Positions 8,903 through 17,120 of a stretch of 54,336 bases of DNA are shown piece after piece (position 1 is the stretch's first letter; each line of letters opens with the position of its first letter). The notes beneath the pieces are model-generated. The model saw only the letters and a list, made by a program, of their open reading frames with translations, made no database searches and was not told the DNA's origin. This DNA comes from Fibrobacter sp. (GTDB lineage Bacteria > Fibrobacterota > Chitinivibrionia > Chitinivibrionales > Chitinispirillaceae), in contig JAAZBG010000252.1 of the NCBI GenBank assembly GCA_012513915.1, positions 1 through 54,336 of the forward strand. The letters are read 5' to 3'. The translations under genes and the position numbers were made by a program.

Positions 8903-9002
8903 AGCGTGTCAATAAACCTTTCAAGTATGTAAACAAGTATAACTTTATTAATATGTGTCTGTGTGTGATTTACTAAATAAAATCCGGCTGAATCTAAGGC
9001 TG

Positions 9003-9878
9003 CTACTTAACCAGCTTCCTGAATTCGTCCAGTGTCAGGATATCATTAGTTATTTCGATACCAGTCCAGAATTTAAATGATTCCAATGCCTGATAAAAAA
9101 GCATCGGCAAACCGTTGAGTATTGCACACCCTTTACTTTCAGCCTCAGCAAGAAATCGAGTCTTTGATGGATTATAGATTACATCGATAACTTTCATCTG
9201 TTTTTTAAAAAAGGATATGTCGATCGGGGTTGTTCCGGTATCCGGATGCATACCGGCACTGGTTGTATTAACAAGCAGCGTACACTCCTGCATCACCTCA
9301 TTGAAGAGCGGATCTGCAAAAGAACAGGATATAATACTCTGTCCTGTTGACACTTTAATAGTTTCAGCAAGCGTTTTTACTTTATCTCCATTACGACCAG
9401 CGATTGCAATTGAACCGACATCATTTTCAAGTGTCAAAGCCGTCGCAATTGTACGTGCTGTACCGCCATTACCAAGAATTACTACTTTGCTCCCGGCAAG
9501 TTCTGCATTAATTAGTTGTAAACCACGTTTAAACCCGGCATAATCAGTTGTTGTACCATTAAGAACACCATTTTTAACATAAAGGGTATTTACCGTGCCG
9601 GTTTTTTTTGACAGATCACTTATATGGTCACAATAGTTGATAACATGTTCTTTATGAGGAATAGTAACATTCCCGCCTGTAAATCCGCAATTACGAATAG
9701 TGTAGATCATCGAATGTAATGATTGTGATGGTACATGTACAGGTATATACACAAGATTAAGACCGAGCTTCTGAATCAGATGATTATGAAGTACAGGCGA
9801 TTTGGACTGGCTGACAGGACTTCCGATAATACAAAGAAGCCCTGTATCCCCTTTTATCTGCAGTGTGTTTGTGTTCAT
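9003..9878 (-). CDS. aroE: Shikimate dehydrogenase
   Basis: AroE reduces 3-dehydroshikimate to shikimate with NADPH. The 291-residue protein shows GSPVSQSKSPVLHN (shikimate-binding serines, 19-32), GGNVTIPHKEH with catalytic Lys76, TTDYAGF with Asp112, the Rossmann loop LGNGGTARTIA (135-145), NTTSAGMHP and MLFYQALESF near the C-terminus. The start codon overlaps the stop of the upstream GGDEF gene in an ATGA, so translation is coupled. aroA follows on the same strand; the gap of about 100 bases has no clear terminator. Confidence 0.95.
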   Translation of the reverse strand: MNTNTLQIKGDTGLLCIIGSPVSQSKSPVLHNHLIQKLGLNLVYIPVHVPSQSLHSMIYTIRNCGFTGGNVTIPHKEHVINYCDHISDLSKKTGTVNTLYVKNGVLNGTTTDYAGFKRGLQLINAELAGSKVVILGNGGTARTIATALTLENDVGSIAIAGRNGDKVKTLAETIKVSTGQSIISCSFADPLFNEVMQECTLLVNTTSAGMHPDTGTTPIDISFFKKQMKVIDVIYNPSKTRFLAEAESKGCAILNGLPMLFYQALESFKFWTGIEITNDILTLDEFRKLVK

Positions 9879-10816
9879 ACCGCAGGATCACTCAAAAATG
9901 CCTTGATACGATTACGTCCGCTGTTTTTTGCTCTGTAAAGTGCAACGTCCGCTTCCTCAAGCATGTTCTGGGGAGAATCCATATCGTCTCTGTAGGATGT
10001 TACTCCCAGCGATGAACTGAGCCGGCCGCTTGGAAGTGACTGTTCATTAACAAAGCGATAGTCAAAAATTGCCTGACGGATATTCTCCGCAGTTTTTATG
10101 GCAAGATTCAATGGCTGTGATGGCAACAGAATAGTAAATTCCTCACCACCATATCTGCTGACAGTATCATCCTGGCTGCATACCGCGTGAAGAATACGGA
10201 CGGTTTCTATTAATGCAATGTCACCCTGAATGTGACCATTAAGGTCGTTGTAAATTTTGAAATGATCAAGATCGAGCATTATCAGTGAGAATACTTTTCC
10301 CGATGTACGCGCCTGAAGAAACAGTTTCCGGAATTCATCATCGAAAAAGTGACGATTATACGCTTTTGTCAAATCATCAATAATTGCACGGCTTGCCGTA
10401 TCAACATAATCATTGGCATCAATGATTTTTGGATTGATAATACGTTTTTTAATATTTGTATAATAGTCAAGCGTTGCTACATGAATACCAACATTTCGTC
10501 CAAGTTTTTCGCTAATAAGGTATTTATGTTTAAGGACCTCTTTCCAGTCCCGTTTGGCTTCATCTTCGGGAAGACGGATCTGTATCAGAGCGAAAATAAG
10601 ATCCCGATAGTAGGTTCCCGGCTTTTTTCCAATTGTATCAAGTAGAATTTCGTCATCCTTGATATGTTCAACCAGATCACCGCTGACGATTTCAATTAGT
10701 TTGCGTGTGGTGAGATTTTTTAAATTATCAATATCTTCGAGGTTAAGATTTGTATCCTCAAGATCACCAAGATGCGCTTCATCACTGTTATAAATATTAT
10801 CCATAGTTTTTTCCAT
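9875..10816 (-). CDS. GGDEF-domain diguanylate cyclase
   Basis: The 313-residue cytosolic protein has a helical, largely unassigned N-terminal region (1-145) and a GGDEF domain (about 146-310) with DDLTKAYNRHFF, LDLDHFKIYND (metal-binding Asp), the active-site GGEEF (223-227) preceded by RY, and SLGVTSY. It should make cyclic di-GMP from GTP. The inhibitory I-site RxxD is not complete: the Arg position is Ser214, only Asp217 remains, so product inhibition is probably lost. GAGGG stands 7 bases before the ATG. It is translationally coupled to aroE, an odd partner, and no sensory domain is recognised. Confidence 0.9.
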   Translation of the reverse strand: MEKTMDNIYNSDEAHLGDLEDTNLNLEDIDNLKNLTTRKLIEIVSGDLVEHIKDDEILLDTIGKKPGTYYRDLIFALIQIRLPEDEAKRDWKEVLKHKYLISEKLGRNVGIHVATLDYYTNIKKRIINPKIIDANDYVDTASRAIIDDLTKAYNRHFFDDEFRKLFLQARTSGKVFSLIMLDLDHFKIYNDLNGHIQGDIALIETVRILHAVCSQDDTVSRYGGEEFTILLPSQPLNLAIKTAENIRQAIFDYRFVNEQSLPSGRLSSSLGVTSYRDDMDSPQNMLEEADVALYRAKNSGRNRIKAFLSDPAV

Positions 10817-10921
10817 AATTAATCCCTCGTTTATACATAATATAAATACGGCCCTACCCTGAGTAAATGACCATGCTTAGATAACTAATTGTAAAAAAGT
10901 TATGCACTGTACATAAAAAGC

Positions 10922-10950
10922 TTGCATTTTTACTAGTAATGTTTTATTAT
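10922..10950 (+). promoter_or_regulatory. Promoter of a leaderless XRE-cupin gene
   Basis: TTGCAT (10922-10927) and TATTAT (10945-10950) are exactly 17 bases apart. The expected transcription start, 7-8 bases after the -10 box, coincides with the A of the ATG at 10958. This agrees with the lack of any ribosome binding site before the gene. Confidence 0.6.
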
Positions 10951-10972
10951 TACTGTAATGGATACAGTAATA
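10930..10972. promoter_or_regulatory. Operator-like palindromes over the promoter and start codon
   Basis: A perfect inverted repeat with 10-bp arms (10948-10957 and 10963-10972) is centred on the start codon and overlaps the end of the -10 box. A second perfect 10-bp palindrome, TTACTAGTAA, lies in the promoter spacer (10930-10939). Both share the half-site TTACT/AGTAA, as expected for binding of a dimeric HTH protein and thus autoregulation by the gene that follows. Confidence 0.55.
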
Positions 10973-11578
10973 CTTAAACAGATAATACCAAAAATCGGGC
11001 GGATTCTTAAGGTTTTCCGGGAGAAAACTGGTAAGAATCAGGGTGATGTTGCTACGGATGCCGGAATTTCGGTAAGTATGCTCAGCCAAATCGAGCGGGG
11101 ACAGGTTTCTGCGTCGATAGAAACACTTATTGCAGTTTGTGCTGCGGTAGGTATGGAACCGTCAGAACTTTTTAAACTGGTTACCGGAGATAAGCCGGTC
11201 AGGATTCATAATAGTAGTGAGCGGCTGAAAACTGAAGTTGGCGGGATACGGTATGAACAGCTTATGACAAGTAATCATGGGACCTATCAGGCCGAGATGT
11301 TTTTGCTGGATGTACTGCCGGGGTGTAAAACGGCGCTGAGCAGTGATGGTCACGATGGTGTCGAGATGGGATTTGTATTACAGGGGTGTGCAGAGTTGAT
11401 TGTTGATAATGCAGTGTATTCTGTAAAGAATGGTGATAGTATCTGGTTTAATTCCAACAGGCCGCATCAGTTGTTCAATAACGGGAAAGAGCTGTTCAGG
11501 GCGGTCTGGAGTATTTCACCACCTCATGTTGATTATTTAGGAAGTGCAGATCCGGAGCGGTCGGATTCACCGGTATAA
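10958..11578 (+). CDS. XRE-family regulator with C-terminal cupin domain
   Basis: The 206-residue protein has an N-terminal helix-turn-helix (about 15-70: GKNQGDVATDAGISVSMLSQ, then IERGQVSASIETL) and a C-terminal cupin (about 110-190: QGCAELIVDNAVYSVKNGDS and SNRPHQLFNN). Proteins of this build bind an operator and sense a small molecule with the cupin. There is no Shine-Dalgarno sequence; promoter spacing predicts a leaderless message. It is directly upstream of leuC (39 bases) on the same strand, so it probably regulates leuCD as well as itself; the ligand may be a metabolite of that pathway, which is inference. Confidence 0.85.
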   Translation: MDTVILKQIIPKIGRILKVFREKTGKNQGDVATDAGISVSMLSQIERGQVSASIETLIAVCAAVGMEPSELFKLVTGDKPVRIHNSSERLKTEVGGIRYEQLMTSNHGTYQAEMFLLDVLPGCKTALSSDGHDGVEMGFVLQGCAELIVDNAVYSVKNGDSIWFNSNRPHQLFNNGKELFRAVWSISPPHVDYLGSADPERSDSPV

Positions 11579-11617
11579 TAGCTATAGTTTGTGAAAACAA
11601 TAAACGAAAGGATAGAT

Positions 11618-12910
11618 ATGGGTAAAACGATTACGGAAAAAATATTCGCGGCCCATAAGGTTGATGAGCCGTTTACAGGCACACATGTGTTATCGCTTGA
11701 TGTTGTTATGTGCCATGAGATAACGACGCCGATTGCGATTGCAGATCTTGTGTGGCGTAAAAAAGATCGCGTCTTTGATGCATCGAAGATTAAAGCAGTG
11801 ATTGACCATGTAACACCTGCAAAAGATTCTCAGAGTGCAATGCAGGGTAAGATCATGCGTGAATGGGCGGATCGCCATAATATCAAGGATTTTTTTGATA
11901 TCGGGCAGAATGGTGTATGCCATGCGATATTTCCTGAGAAAGGATTTATCCGTCCGGGATATACAGTGATTATGGGTGATAGTCATACCTGCACGCATGG
12001 TGCATTTGGTGCATTCGCAGCAGGTGTCGGTACAACGGATCTTGAAGTTGGTATTCTTAAAGGTGTATGCGCATTTCGTCAGCCAAAAAGCATTCTTGTC
12101 AATATTACCGGGAAAGTACCTTTTGGAGTATATGCAAAAGATATAATGCTTGAGATCATTCGTCAATTGACCATGAATGGTGCAACTGATCATGTTATAG
12201 AGTTCAGAGGACCCGTTGTTGATACTATGACAATGGAAGAACGTATGACACTTTGCAACATGGCAATTGAAGCAGGTGGGACATCGGGGCAGTGCATGCC
12301 TGATCGTGTAACAGCTGAATATCTCTGGCCGTTTATTGCTGAGCAGTATAAGAATGATATGAACGCAGCAGTTGAGGATTTTAAAAAGTGGCATTCCGAC
12401 CCTGATGCATCATACGCAAAGACCTTGAATGTTGATGTAAGCGAACTTGAGCCGGTGACCACAATCGGTTTCAAACCTGATCAGGTGAAAAAACTAAAAG
12501 AGGTCAGTACGACGAAAATAAATCAGGTGTATATCGGAAGCTGCACTAATGGACGTATTTCAGATCTTCGCATTGCAGCATCAGTTGTAAAGGGGACGAA
12601 GCTTGCAAAAGGTGTGCGTGGTATCGTAAGTCCTGCAACACCGAAAATTTACAATATGGCACTTGATGAAGGTCTTATCAAGACATTTCTTGATGCAGGG
12701 TATTGTGTGTCAAATCCGACATGCGGTGCATGTCTCGGAATGTCAAACGGTGTGCTTGCTGAGGGTGAAGTTGCAGTTGCGACAACCAACAGGAACTTCA
12801 ATGGTCGTATGGGAAAAGGCGGTATGGTTCATCTTGCAAGTCCTGCAGCTGCAGCAGCAAGCGGAATCACAGGGTTTTTAACAGATCCACGTGAATACCT
12901 CAGGAAATAA
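11618..12910 (+). CDS. leuC: 3-isopropylmalate dehydratase large subunit (LeuC / homoaconitase-like)
   Basis: The 430-residue protein is an aconitase-superfamily large subunit of the compact LeuC/HACN type. I start at ATG 11618, which has GAAAGGA 6-7 bases upstream, rather than at the GTG nine codons earlier. The [4Fe-4S] cysteines are seen in YIGSCTNGRISDL and in NPTCGACLGM (CxxC). MGDSHTCTHGAFGAFAAGVG is the usual substrate/cluster loop. The enzyme isomerises 2- to 3-isopropylmalate in leucine synthesis; relatives act on homocitrate or other 2-hydroxyacids. There is no leuA or leuB nearby, so the leucine role is the default but unproven. It pairs with the small subunit 14 bases downstream. 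Confidence 0.88.
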   Translation: MGKTITEKIFAAHKVDEPFTGTHVLSLDVVMCHEITTPIAIADLVWRKKDRVFDASKIKAVIDHVTPAKDSQSAMQGKIMREWADRHNIKDFFDIGQNGVCHAIFPEKGFIRPGYTVIMGDSHTCTHGAFGAFAAGVGTTDLEVGILKGVCAFRQPKSILVNITGKVPFGVYAKDIMLEIIRQLTMNGATDHVIEFRGPVVDTMTMEERMTLCNMAIEAGGTSGQCMPDRVTAEYLWPFIAEQYKNDMNAAVEDFKKWHSDPDASYAKTLNVDVSELEPVTTIGFKPDQVKKLKEVSTTKINQVYIGSCTNGRISDLRIAASVVKGTKLAKGVRGIVSPATPKIYNMALDEGLIKTFLDAGYCVSNPTCGACLGMSNGVLAEGEVAVATTNRNFNGRMGKGGMVHLASPAAAAASGITGFLTDPREYLRK

Positions 12911-12924
12911 GGAGATTAAAAAAA

Positions 12925-13452
12925 ATGAAAACATTTGGTGGTCCGGTACTGTTTCTTGACAGGTCAGATATCAATACTGATGAAATCATTCCGGCAAAAT
13001 ATTTGACAGAAGTAAAAAAGGAAGCATTGAAACCCTATTGCCTTGAGGATCTCAATCTTGCAGGATTTGATCCTCAGGGAAAGTGGCGGGGACATTGCAA
13101 GGTGATTGTAACACGCGAAAATTTCGGCTGCGGTTCATCACGTGAACATGCACCATGGGCCCTTGAAGTAAACGAAATTACTGTGGTCATTGCAGAAAAC
13201 TATGCCCGCATTTTTCGTCAGAATATGTTCAACGGCGGGATGCTTGCAATTGAGCTTTCAAAAGAGACAATCGCAGATATTTTTACCCTTGCAGACAAAG
13301 GTGATGTTAACTGTGATATTGATATTGTAAATAAAAAACTCGTCTTTACAACAAGTGGTGTAAAGAAGGAGTATGCATTTACAGTATCAGAATTTGATAA
13401 TGCGCTGGTAAATGCCGGCGGATGGGTCGAATTCGCCGATTCACGTTATTAA
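12925..13452 (+). CDS. leuD: 3-isopropylmalate dehydratase small subunit
   Basis: This 175-residue protein is the swivelling small subunit of the dehydratase. It has DINTDEIIPAKYLTEVKK at the N-terminus, ENFGCGSSREHAPWAL in the centre and AENYARIFRQNMFNGGM. The loop after NTDEIIPAKYL, which in this family sets substrate choice, reads TEVKK instead of a familiar YLV/YLRT form, so specificity could differ from isopropylmalate. AAGGAG precedes the ATG. Operon: XRE-cupin regulator, leuC, leuD; REP-like palindromes follow and could act as the 3' end of the message. Confidence 0.88.
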   Translation: MKTFGGPVLFLDRSDINTDEIIPAKYLTEVKKEALKPYCLEDLNLAGFDPQGKWRGHCKVIVTRENFGCGSSREHAPWALEVNEITVVIAENYARIFRQNMFNGGMLAIELSKETIADIFTLADKGDVNCDIDIVNKKLVFTTSGVKKEYAFTVSEFDNALVNAGGWVEFADSRY

Positions 13453-13461
13453 TGTATTTGC

Positions 13462-13552
13462 ACCGGATATCCGGTACCCGTACGGGCGAATTATTATTCG
13501 CCCGTACATTCCCCGAATCATCATTCGCCCGCCCATCCCGCGAATAATTTCA
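13462..13552. repeat. REP-like palindrome cluster downstream of leuD
   Basis: Three parts: a perfect 14-bp palindrome ACCGGATATCCGGT (13462-13475); a perfect inverted repeat with 12-bp arms GTACGGGCGAAT and a 4-base loop (13480-13507); and an imperfect pair of GCGAAT/ATTCGC units (13511-13549). The second arm type recurs at 14316-14339, and the third has the same layout as the sequence inside the transposase gene at 13873-13926. These are the REP elements expected beside a RAYT gene. Confidence 0.8.
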
Positions 13553-13588
13553 TGCAGCAGTGCATCATAAATTTCCAATCCCATATTT

Positions 13589-14197
13589 TTAAACCATCCA
13601 CGATTCATACCCGTAAATCATTGACGGTTCCAAAACCGTATTGCCACAGCCGCCATTTAATTTGTCAAAATACCATTTTTCTGGATTGTTAATAATGTAT
13701 TGTCTTATTCTGTAATGTTGATTTTTATCACGAATGATATGTTCCCAATAATTACGTTGCCATACAACGAATTCAGGATTACATTGCCGAACAAATTTGG
13801 TAACCCCTATTTTAAAACCCCGAACAATTGATCCAATCGAATTAGACGTTCCATTTTCCCACCGTCGATTCCGTAGGGGCGAATCATCATTCGCCCGCCA
13901 ACCCCGCGAATCACCATTCGCCCCAACATTTGGGACGGGGTGCATATGAATGATACCGTGGATGTGGTTTGGCATTATTATGAATTCGTCAATTTTGGCA
14001 TTTGGAAAATGATCTGGAATCTGTAACCAGCATTGATGTGCCATTTTACCGGTGTCATTTAATACTACTCTTCCATTAATAATTTCTCCGAAAAGATGAG
14101 ATCGATTGTGTGTACATATCGTTATGAAATATGAACATTCGGAGGTGTAATCATGTTGTTTTAAGCGAATTGTCTGACGGTTTGGTTTTAAATTCAT
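13589..14197 (-). CDS. REP-associated tyrosine transposase (RAYT, Y1/IS200-like)
   Basis: The 202-residue protein is a single-domain Y1 transposase. FITICTHNRSHLFG begins the fold, the HUH metal motif is in IMPNHIHGIIH and the nucleophilic tyrosine is in the C-terminal segment RNYWEHIIRD. Members cut and join single-stranded REP palindromes and are domesticated, usually one per genome, without terminal IS ends. REP-like palindromes stand on both sides. A REP pair also lies in frame within the gene (13873-13926) and encodes an Asn/Asp/Ser/Arg-rich loop after the HUH motif, so the palindrome has become part of the protein. All catalytic residues appear intact. Confidence 0.88.
   Translation of the reverse strand: MNLKPNRQTIRLKQHDYTSECSYFITICTHNRSHLFGEIINGRVVLNDTGKMAHQCWLQIPDHFPNAKIDEFIIMPNHIHGIIHMHPVPNVGANGDSRGWRANDDSPLRNRRWENGTSNSIGSIVRGFKIGVTKFVRQCNPEFVVWQRNYWEHIIRDKNQHYRIRQYIINNPEKWYFDKLNGGCGNTVLEPSMIYGYESWMV
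13873..13926. repeat. REP dimer inside the RAYT coding region
   Basis: Two GCGAAT...ATTCGC units, at 13876-13898 and 13902-13924, stand in the frame of the transposase gene without breaking it. The same dimer layout (GAATCATCATTCGCCCGCC, then CCCGCGAAT) is found outside the gene at 13511-13549. Confidence 0.75.
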
Positions 14198-14427
14198 TTT
14201 TTTACCGTATGTTTGGGTTAATGCGAATTCCCAAAAATATAGAATGATGACAAATCATCATACAAACATTTTTAAAACAATAATTGTATAAAACCGGGCA
14301 AATCATCATTCACATGTACGGGCGAATTATTATTCGCCCCTTCGCCATCAATCGGATTATTACCAATCAAATCCAAAACCATCTTTTTATAACAACCTGA
14401 AAAGATTTTTTCAGTAAAACTCCGGAA
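14198..14427. repeat. REP-like repeats upstream of the RAYT gene
   Basis: A GTACGGGCGAAT unit with partner ATTCGCCC lies at 14316-14339, nearly identical to the copy at 13480-13507. A decayed unit (GGGCAAATCATCATTCAC) is at about 14295-14312. No gene is seen in this gap; the promoter of the plus-strand NlpC/P60 gene should be here but was not identified. Confidence 0.7.
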
Positions 14428-15552
14428 GTGATTATATTACAGTTAAGGTTTGCAAATACATACACATCATTCTTTTACTGGTTTGAATTAATGGTAGAAA
14501 ATTGTGCAGAAACATTTATCCGGAAAAATGCTGTTGATACAAGAACCACTGTGTTTAAAATTACCGAACATAATGGCCGGATGCCTCATTTTGACGGCAT
14601 GGTACAGGATGAATTATTAAAAGTTCAATTTTTGTCGTTCATTCAAACAGTATATGACCAATTTACAGAAAACATAACTGTTGTTAATACTGCAGAATTG
14701 GAAAAAGGAATTGTCAAAGTAAGTTGTGCAGATCTTTACAAAGAGTCATCCTTTTCTTCAGGAATTGTCACGCAGGCATTTTTAGGGACAATTGTAGACA
14801 TTATTGATGAGAAAAATGGTTGGATGTTTGTCCAATTGCCTGATGGGTATCTTGGATGGGTCAATGAAACTATTGTCAGAGCGGATACAAAGAAAATTAT
14901 ACAGTGGAGCAATTTTGAGAATCTTCTTTTTGTTCATGCATTTCACGCTGCTGTGTTTGATCCGGAAACAACCACTGAGTATGTTGGCAATGTTTTCATG
15001 GGGAATGTACTGCTAAATAACGGTCGGATGGGATCGTTTTACAATGTAGATTTCCCCGATTGCCGAAAAGGCTTACTATCAGTTGATTCGGCGATGTCGT
15101 TGATAGAGTGGAAAAAAGTAAATCTCCTTACACAGGAAAATATTGTAACAACAGCAAAACGGTTAATCGGAATTCCTTATGTCTGGGGCGGGTGTTCTTC
15201 AAAGGGGCTTGATTGCAGTGGGTTCACAAAACTCACTTATTTCATGAACGGGTATCAGCTTCCGCGTGATGCAGATCAGCAGGCGAAAACCGGAATGACT
15301 GTTGATTACGACCGGTCATACAGCTCACTGCAGCCGGGAGATCTGCTGTTTTTCGGACGCAGGGCGGATGGGTCCGTTGATAAACGAGAGGGAGATCCAA
15401 TACCCGTTTCCCATGTTGGCTTATCATTAGGCGGAGCACTATTTATACAGGCATCCGGTGATGTTCACAAGAGCAGTCTTGATCCGTCAAGTAGCATCTT
15501 TGATAAGCTGCGAAGTGAATCGCTGCAACTGGTAAAGCAGATTATTAAATAA
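14428..15552 (+). CDS. SH3-like + NlpC/P60 cell-wall peptidase (YkfC/dipeptidyl-peptidase VI type)
   Basis: The protein has SH3-like regions (about 90-150 with GWMFVQLPDGYLGWVNE, and a second near 165-225) and a C-terminal NlpC/P60 domain (about 235-374). The catalytic triad is visible as Cys263 in GLDCSGF, His329 in VSHVGLS and a third polar residue, His347. Enzymes of this type cleave gamma-D-Glu-diamino acid bonds in murein peptides. No signal peptide is recognised, which suits cytosolic recycling. The start is uncertain: GTG at 14428 gives 374 residues, ATG at 14491 gives 353. It stands 19 bases before the dipeptide epimerase gene, forming an operon like Bacillus ykfBC. Confidence 0.85.
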   Translation: MIILQLRFANTYTSFFYWFELMVENCAETFIRKNAVDTRTTVFKITEHNGRMPHFDGMVQDELLKVQFLSFIQTVYDQFTENITVVNTAELEKGIVKVSCADLYKESSFSSGIVTQAFLGTIVDIIDEKNGWMFVQLPDGYLGWVNETIVRADTKKIIQWSNFENLLFVHAFHAAVFDPETTTEYVGNVFMGNVLLNNGRMGSFYNVDFPDCRKGLLSVDSAMSLIEWKKVNLLTQENIVTTAKRLIGIPYVWGGCSSKGLDCSGFTKLTYFMNGYQLPRDADQQAKTGMTVDYDRSYSSLQPGDLLFFGRRADGSVDKREGDPIPVSHVGLSLGGALFIQASGDVHKSSLDPSSSIFDKLRSESLQLVKQIIK

Positions 15553-15571
15553 CCAATATGGAATAATTATC

Positions 15572-16600
15572 ATGTACTTGAAAACGTATCCGCACACGCT
15601 CGAACTTAAGTATACATTTACTTTATCACATTCATCACGTAAAACGACAGACATTGTAATAGTTGAATTAGAGCATAATGGGGTTATTGGTTACGGTGAG
15701 GCATCATTGCCTCCCTACTATCCGGAAACACAGGCCAGTGTCATTGATTTCATAAATCGGATTCCTTTAATTCAGGATTATGATATCATTGATCCTGAGA
15801 TTATCATTCAATCAGTTCATTTGTTGACTGATAGAGATTATGCTGCCAAAGCTGCATTTGACAATGCGATATGGGACTGGTATGGAAAAACAATTGGGCT
15901 GCCACTCTATGCGCTATGGAATCTTGATATCGCCACTATCCCGCCGACATCATTTACAATAGCAATTGACGAACCTGATGTCGTACGTAAGCGGGCTGCT
16001 GATGCTCATACATTTTCAAGGCTGAAAATAAAACTTGGTTCAAAAAAAGATAAGGAGATTGTTTGCGCAATCCGTGATGTTTCCGAGCTGCCTTTGTATG
16101 TTGATGTCAATCAGGGGTGGAATGATAAATATTTCGCTCTTGATATGATCGGATGGTTGAAGGAACAAAATGTTGTGCTGGTTGAACAACCGCTTCCTGT
16201 CGGATTACTTGACGAATCAGTCTGGTTATTTGAACGGTCACCACTTCCAGTTATCGCTGATGAATCGGTCCATGGAATTCATGATATCGATCGTATACAG
16301 GGTGCATTTCATGGGATAAATATAAAGTTAATGAAATCCGGTGGTTTAAGTATGGCGCGCGGAATGATCAGCTATGCCAAAAAGAAACAGATGAAAATAA
16401 TGGTAGGATGTATGACAGAATCATCATGCGCAATTTCTGCTGCGTCTCATTTGTCGCCGCTGGCGGACTGGGTTGATCTGGATGGGTCCTTGCTTGTTGC
16501 AAATGATCCATTTACAGGATCAGCTTTATCAGATGGTAAAATTATGCCTCGTCAGATTCCAGGGACTGGTGCAACCTTAAAGTATGATTTCGGTAATTAA
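15572..16600 (+). CDS. Dipeptide (L-Ala-D/L-Glu type) epimerase, enolase superfamily
   Basis: The 342-residue protein belongs to the mandelate-racemase/muconate-lactonizing group of the enolase superfamily. Seen are the catalytic KIKLG (KxK), metal ligands in VDVNQGW, VEQPLP and ADESV, the second-side lysine in NIKLMKSGG, and GCMTESS plus DWVDLDG near the C-terminus, the last matching dipeptide epimerases. It would convert L-Ala-D-Glu to L-Ala-L-Glu. Its partner is the NlpC/P60 peptidase just upstream, which makes L-Ala-D-Glu from murein peptides. The two genes together indicate murein-peptide recycling. It converges on the acetyltransferase gene with a 3-base gap. Confidence 0.88.
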   Translation: MYLKTYPHTLELKYTFTLSHSSRKTTDIVIVELEHNGVIGYGEASLPPYYPETQASVIDFINRIPLIQDYDIIDPEIIIQSVHLLTDRDYAAKAAFDNAIWDWYGKTIGLPLYALWNLDIATIPPTSFTIAIDEPDVVRKRAADAHTFSRLKIKLGSKKDKEIVCAIRDVSELPLYVDVNQGWNDKYFALDMIGWLKEQNVVLVEQPLPVGLLDESVWLFERSPLPVIADESVHGIHDIDRIQGAFHGINIKLMKSGGLSMARGMISYAKKKQMKIMVGCMTESSCAISAASHLSPLADWVDLDGSLLVANDPFTGSALSDGKIMPRQIPGTGATLKYDFGN

Positions 16601-16603
16601 AGC

Positions 16604-17092
16604 TTATCGCGATTTTTCAAACATCACTAACCATACACCGGGGACATCTTCCTTTTTATCAAAAATACGGAATCCCCTATTGAGATAGAATCGTACGTTT
16701 CCAGTGCTGGCTTCACCGGTAAACAGCTCAAACCGTTTGACCTTTGGGAAGGCAGTTTCAATTGCGTGCATTAGTATGGTTCCCAGCCCGAAATTCTGAA
16801 ACACAGGCTCAGTCATTAACCGGCCAATCTGGCATGTATCTCCAATTTGAACAGCTCTGACAGATCCGATTATTGTATTGTTAACGACAGCCTTGAGGTA
16901 CAGGTAATTGGAGAATTCCTGAGTTAATTCATTTAACGTTTGCTTGATCGGGGAGATCCCGTAATTACCACCGTTTATCTCTGCTTCCTGAACAAAAGCC
17001 CGCTTTTGAAGAAAAAAAATAGAGTAAATATCATCCGTGGTTGCTTCAGAAATTGAAACTGTGGCAATATCGAACATTGAACATTTTTTCAT
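16604..17092 (-). CDS. GNAT-family N-acetyltransferase
   Basis: The fold is recognised by the conserved core: AVVNNTIIGSVRAV, IGRLMTEPVFQNFGLGTILM (acetyl-CoA loop as QNFGLG) and FYLNRGFRIF near the end. I start at ATG 17092, which has GGAG 8 bases upstream, giving 162 residues; an ATG six codons earlier has no site. The acceptor is unknown. The gene begins only about 30 bases beyond the terminator of the peptide importer, so it has its own promoter or is read at low level through that terminator. Confidence 0.8.
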   Translation of the reverse strand: MKKCSMFDIATVSISEATTDDIYSIFFLQKRAFVQEAEINGGNYGISPIKQTLNELTQEFSNYLYLKAVVNNTIIGSVRAVQIGDTCQIGRLMTEPVFQNFGLGTILMHAIETAFPKVKRFELFTGEASTGNVRFYLNRGFRIFDKKEDVPGVWLVMFEKSR

Positions 17093-17120
17093 TACCGAAA
17101 CTCCATACACACGATGTTAT

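Noticed and set aside
11690-12474. A 234-codon open frame antisense to leuC, rich in Cys and His
   Set aside because: It mirrors a strongly conserved gene; its composition (many Cys, His, Ile, Phe) is what the reverse strand of that gene gives by chance.
13480-13507. REP palindrome as a terminator of leuCD
   Set aside because: The stem is strong but no T run follows on the plus strand, and the sequence recurs as a REP unit elsewhere; 3'-end protection is possible, intrinsic termination is not supported.
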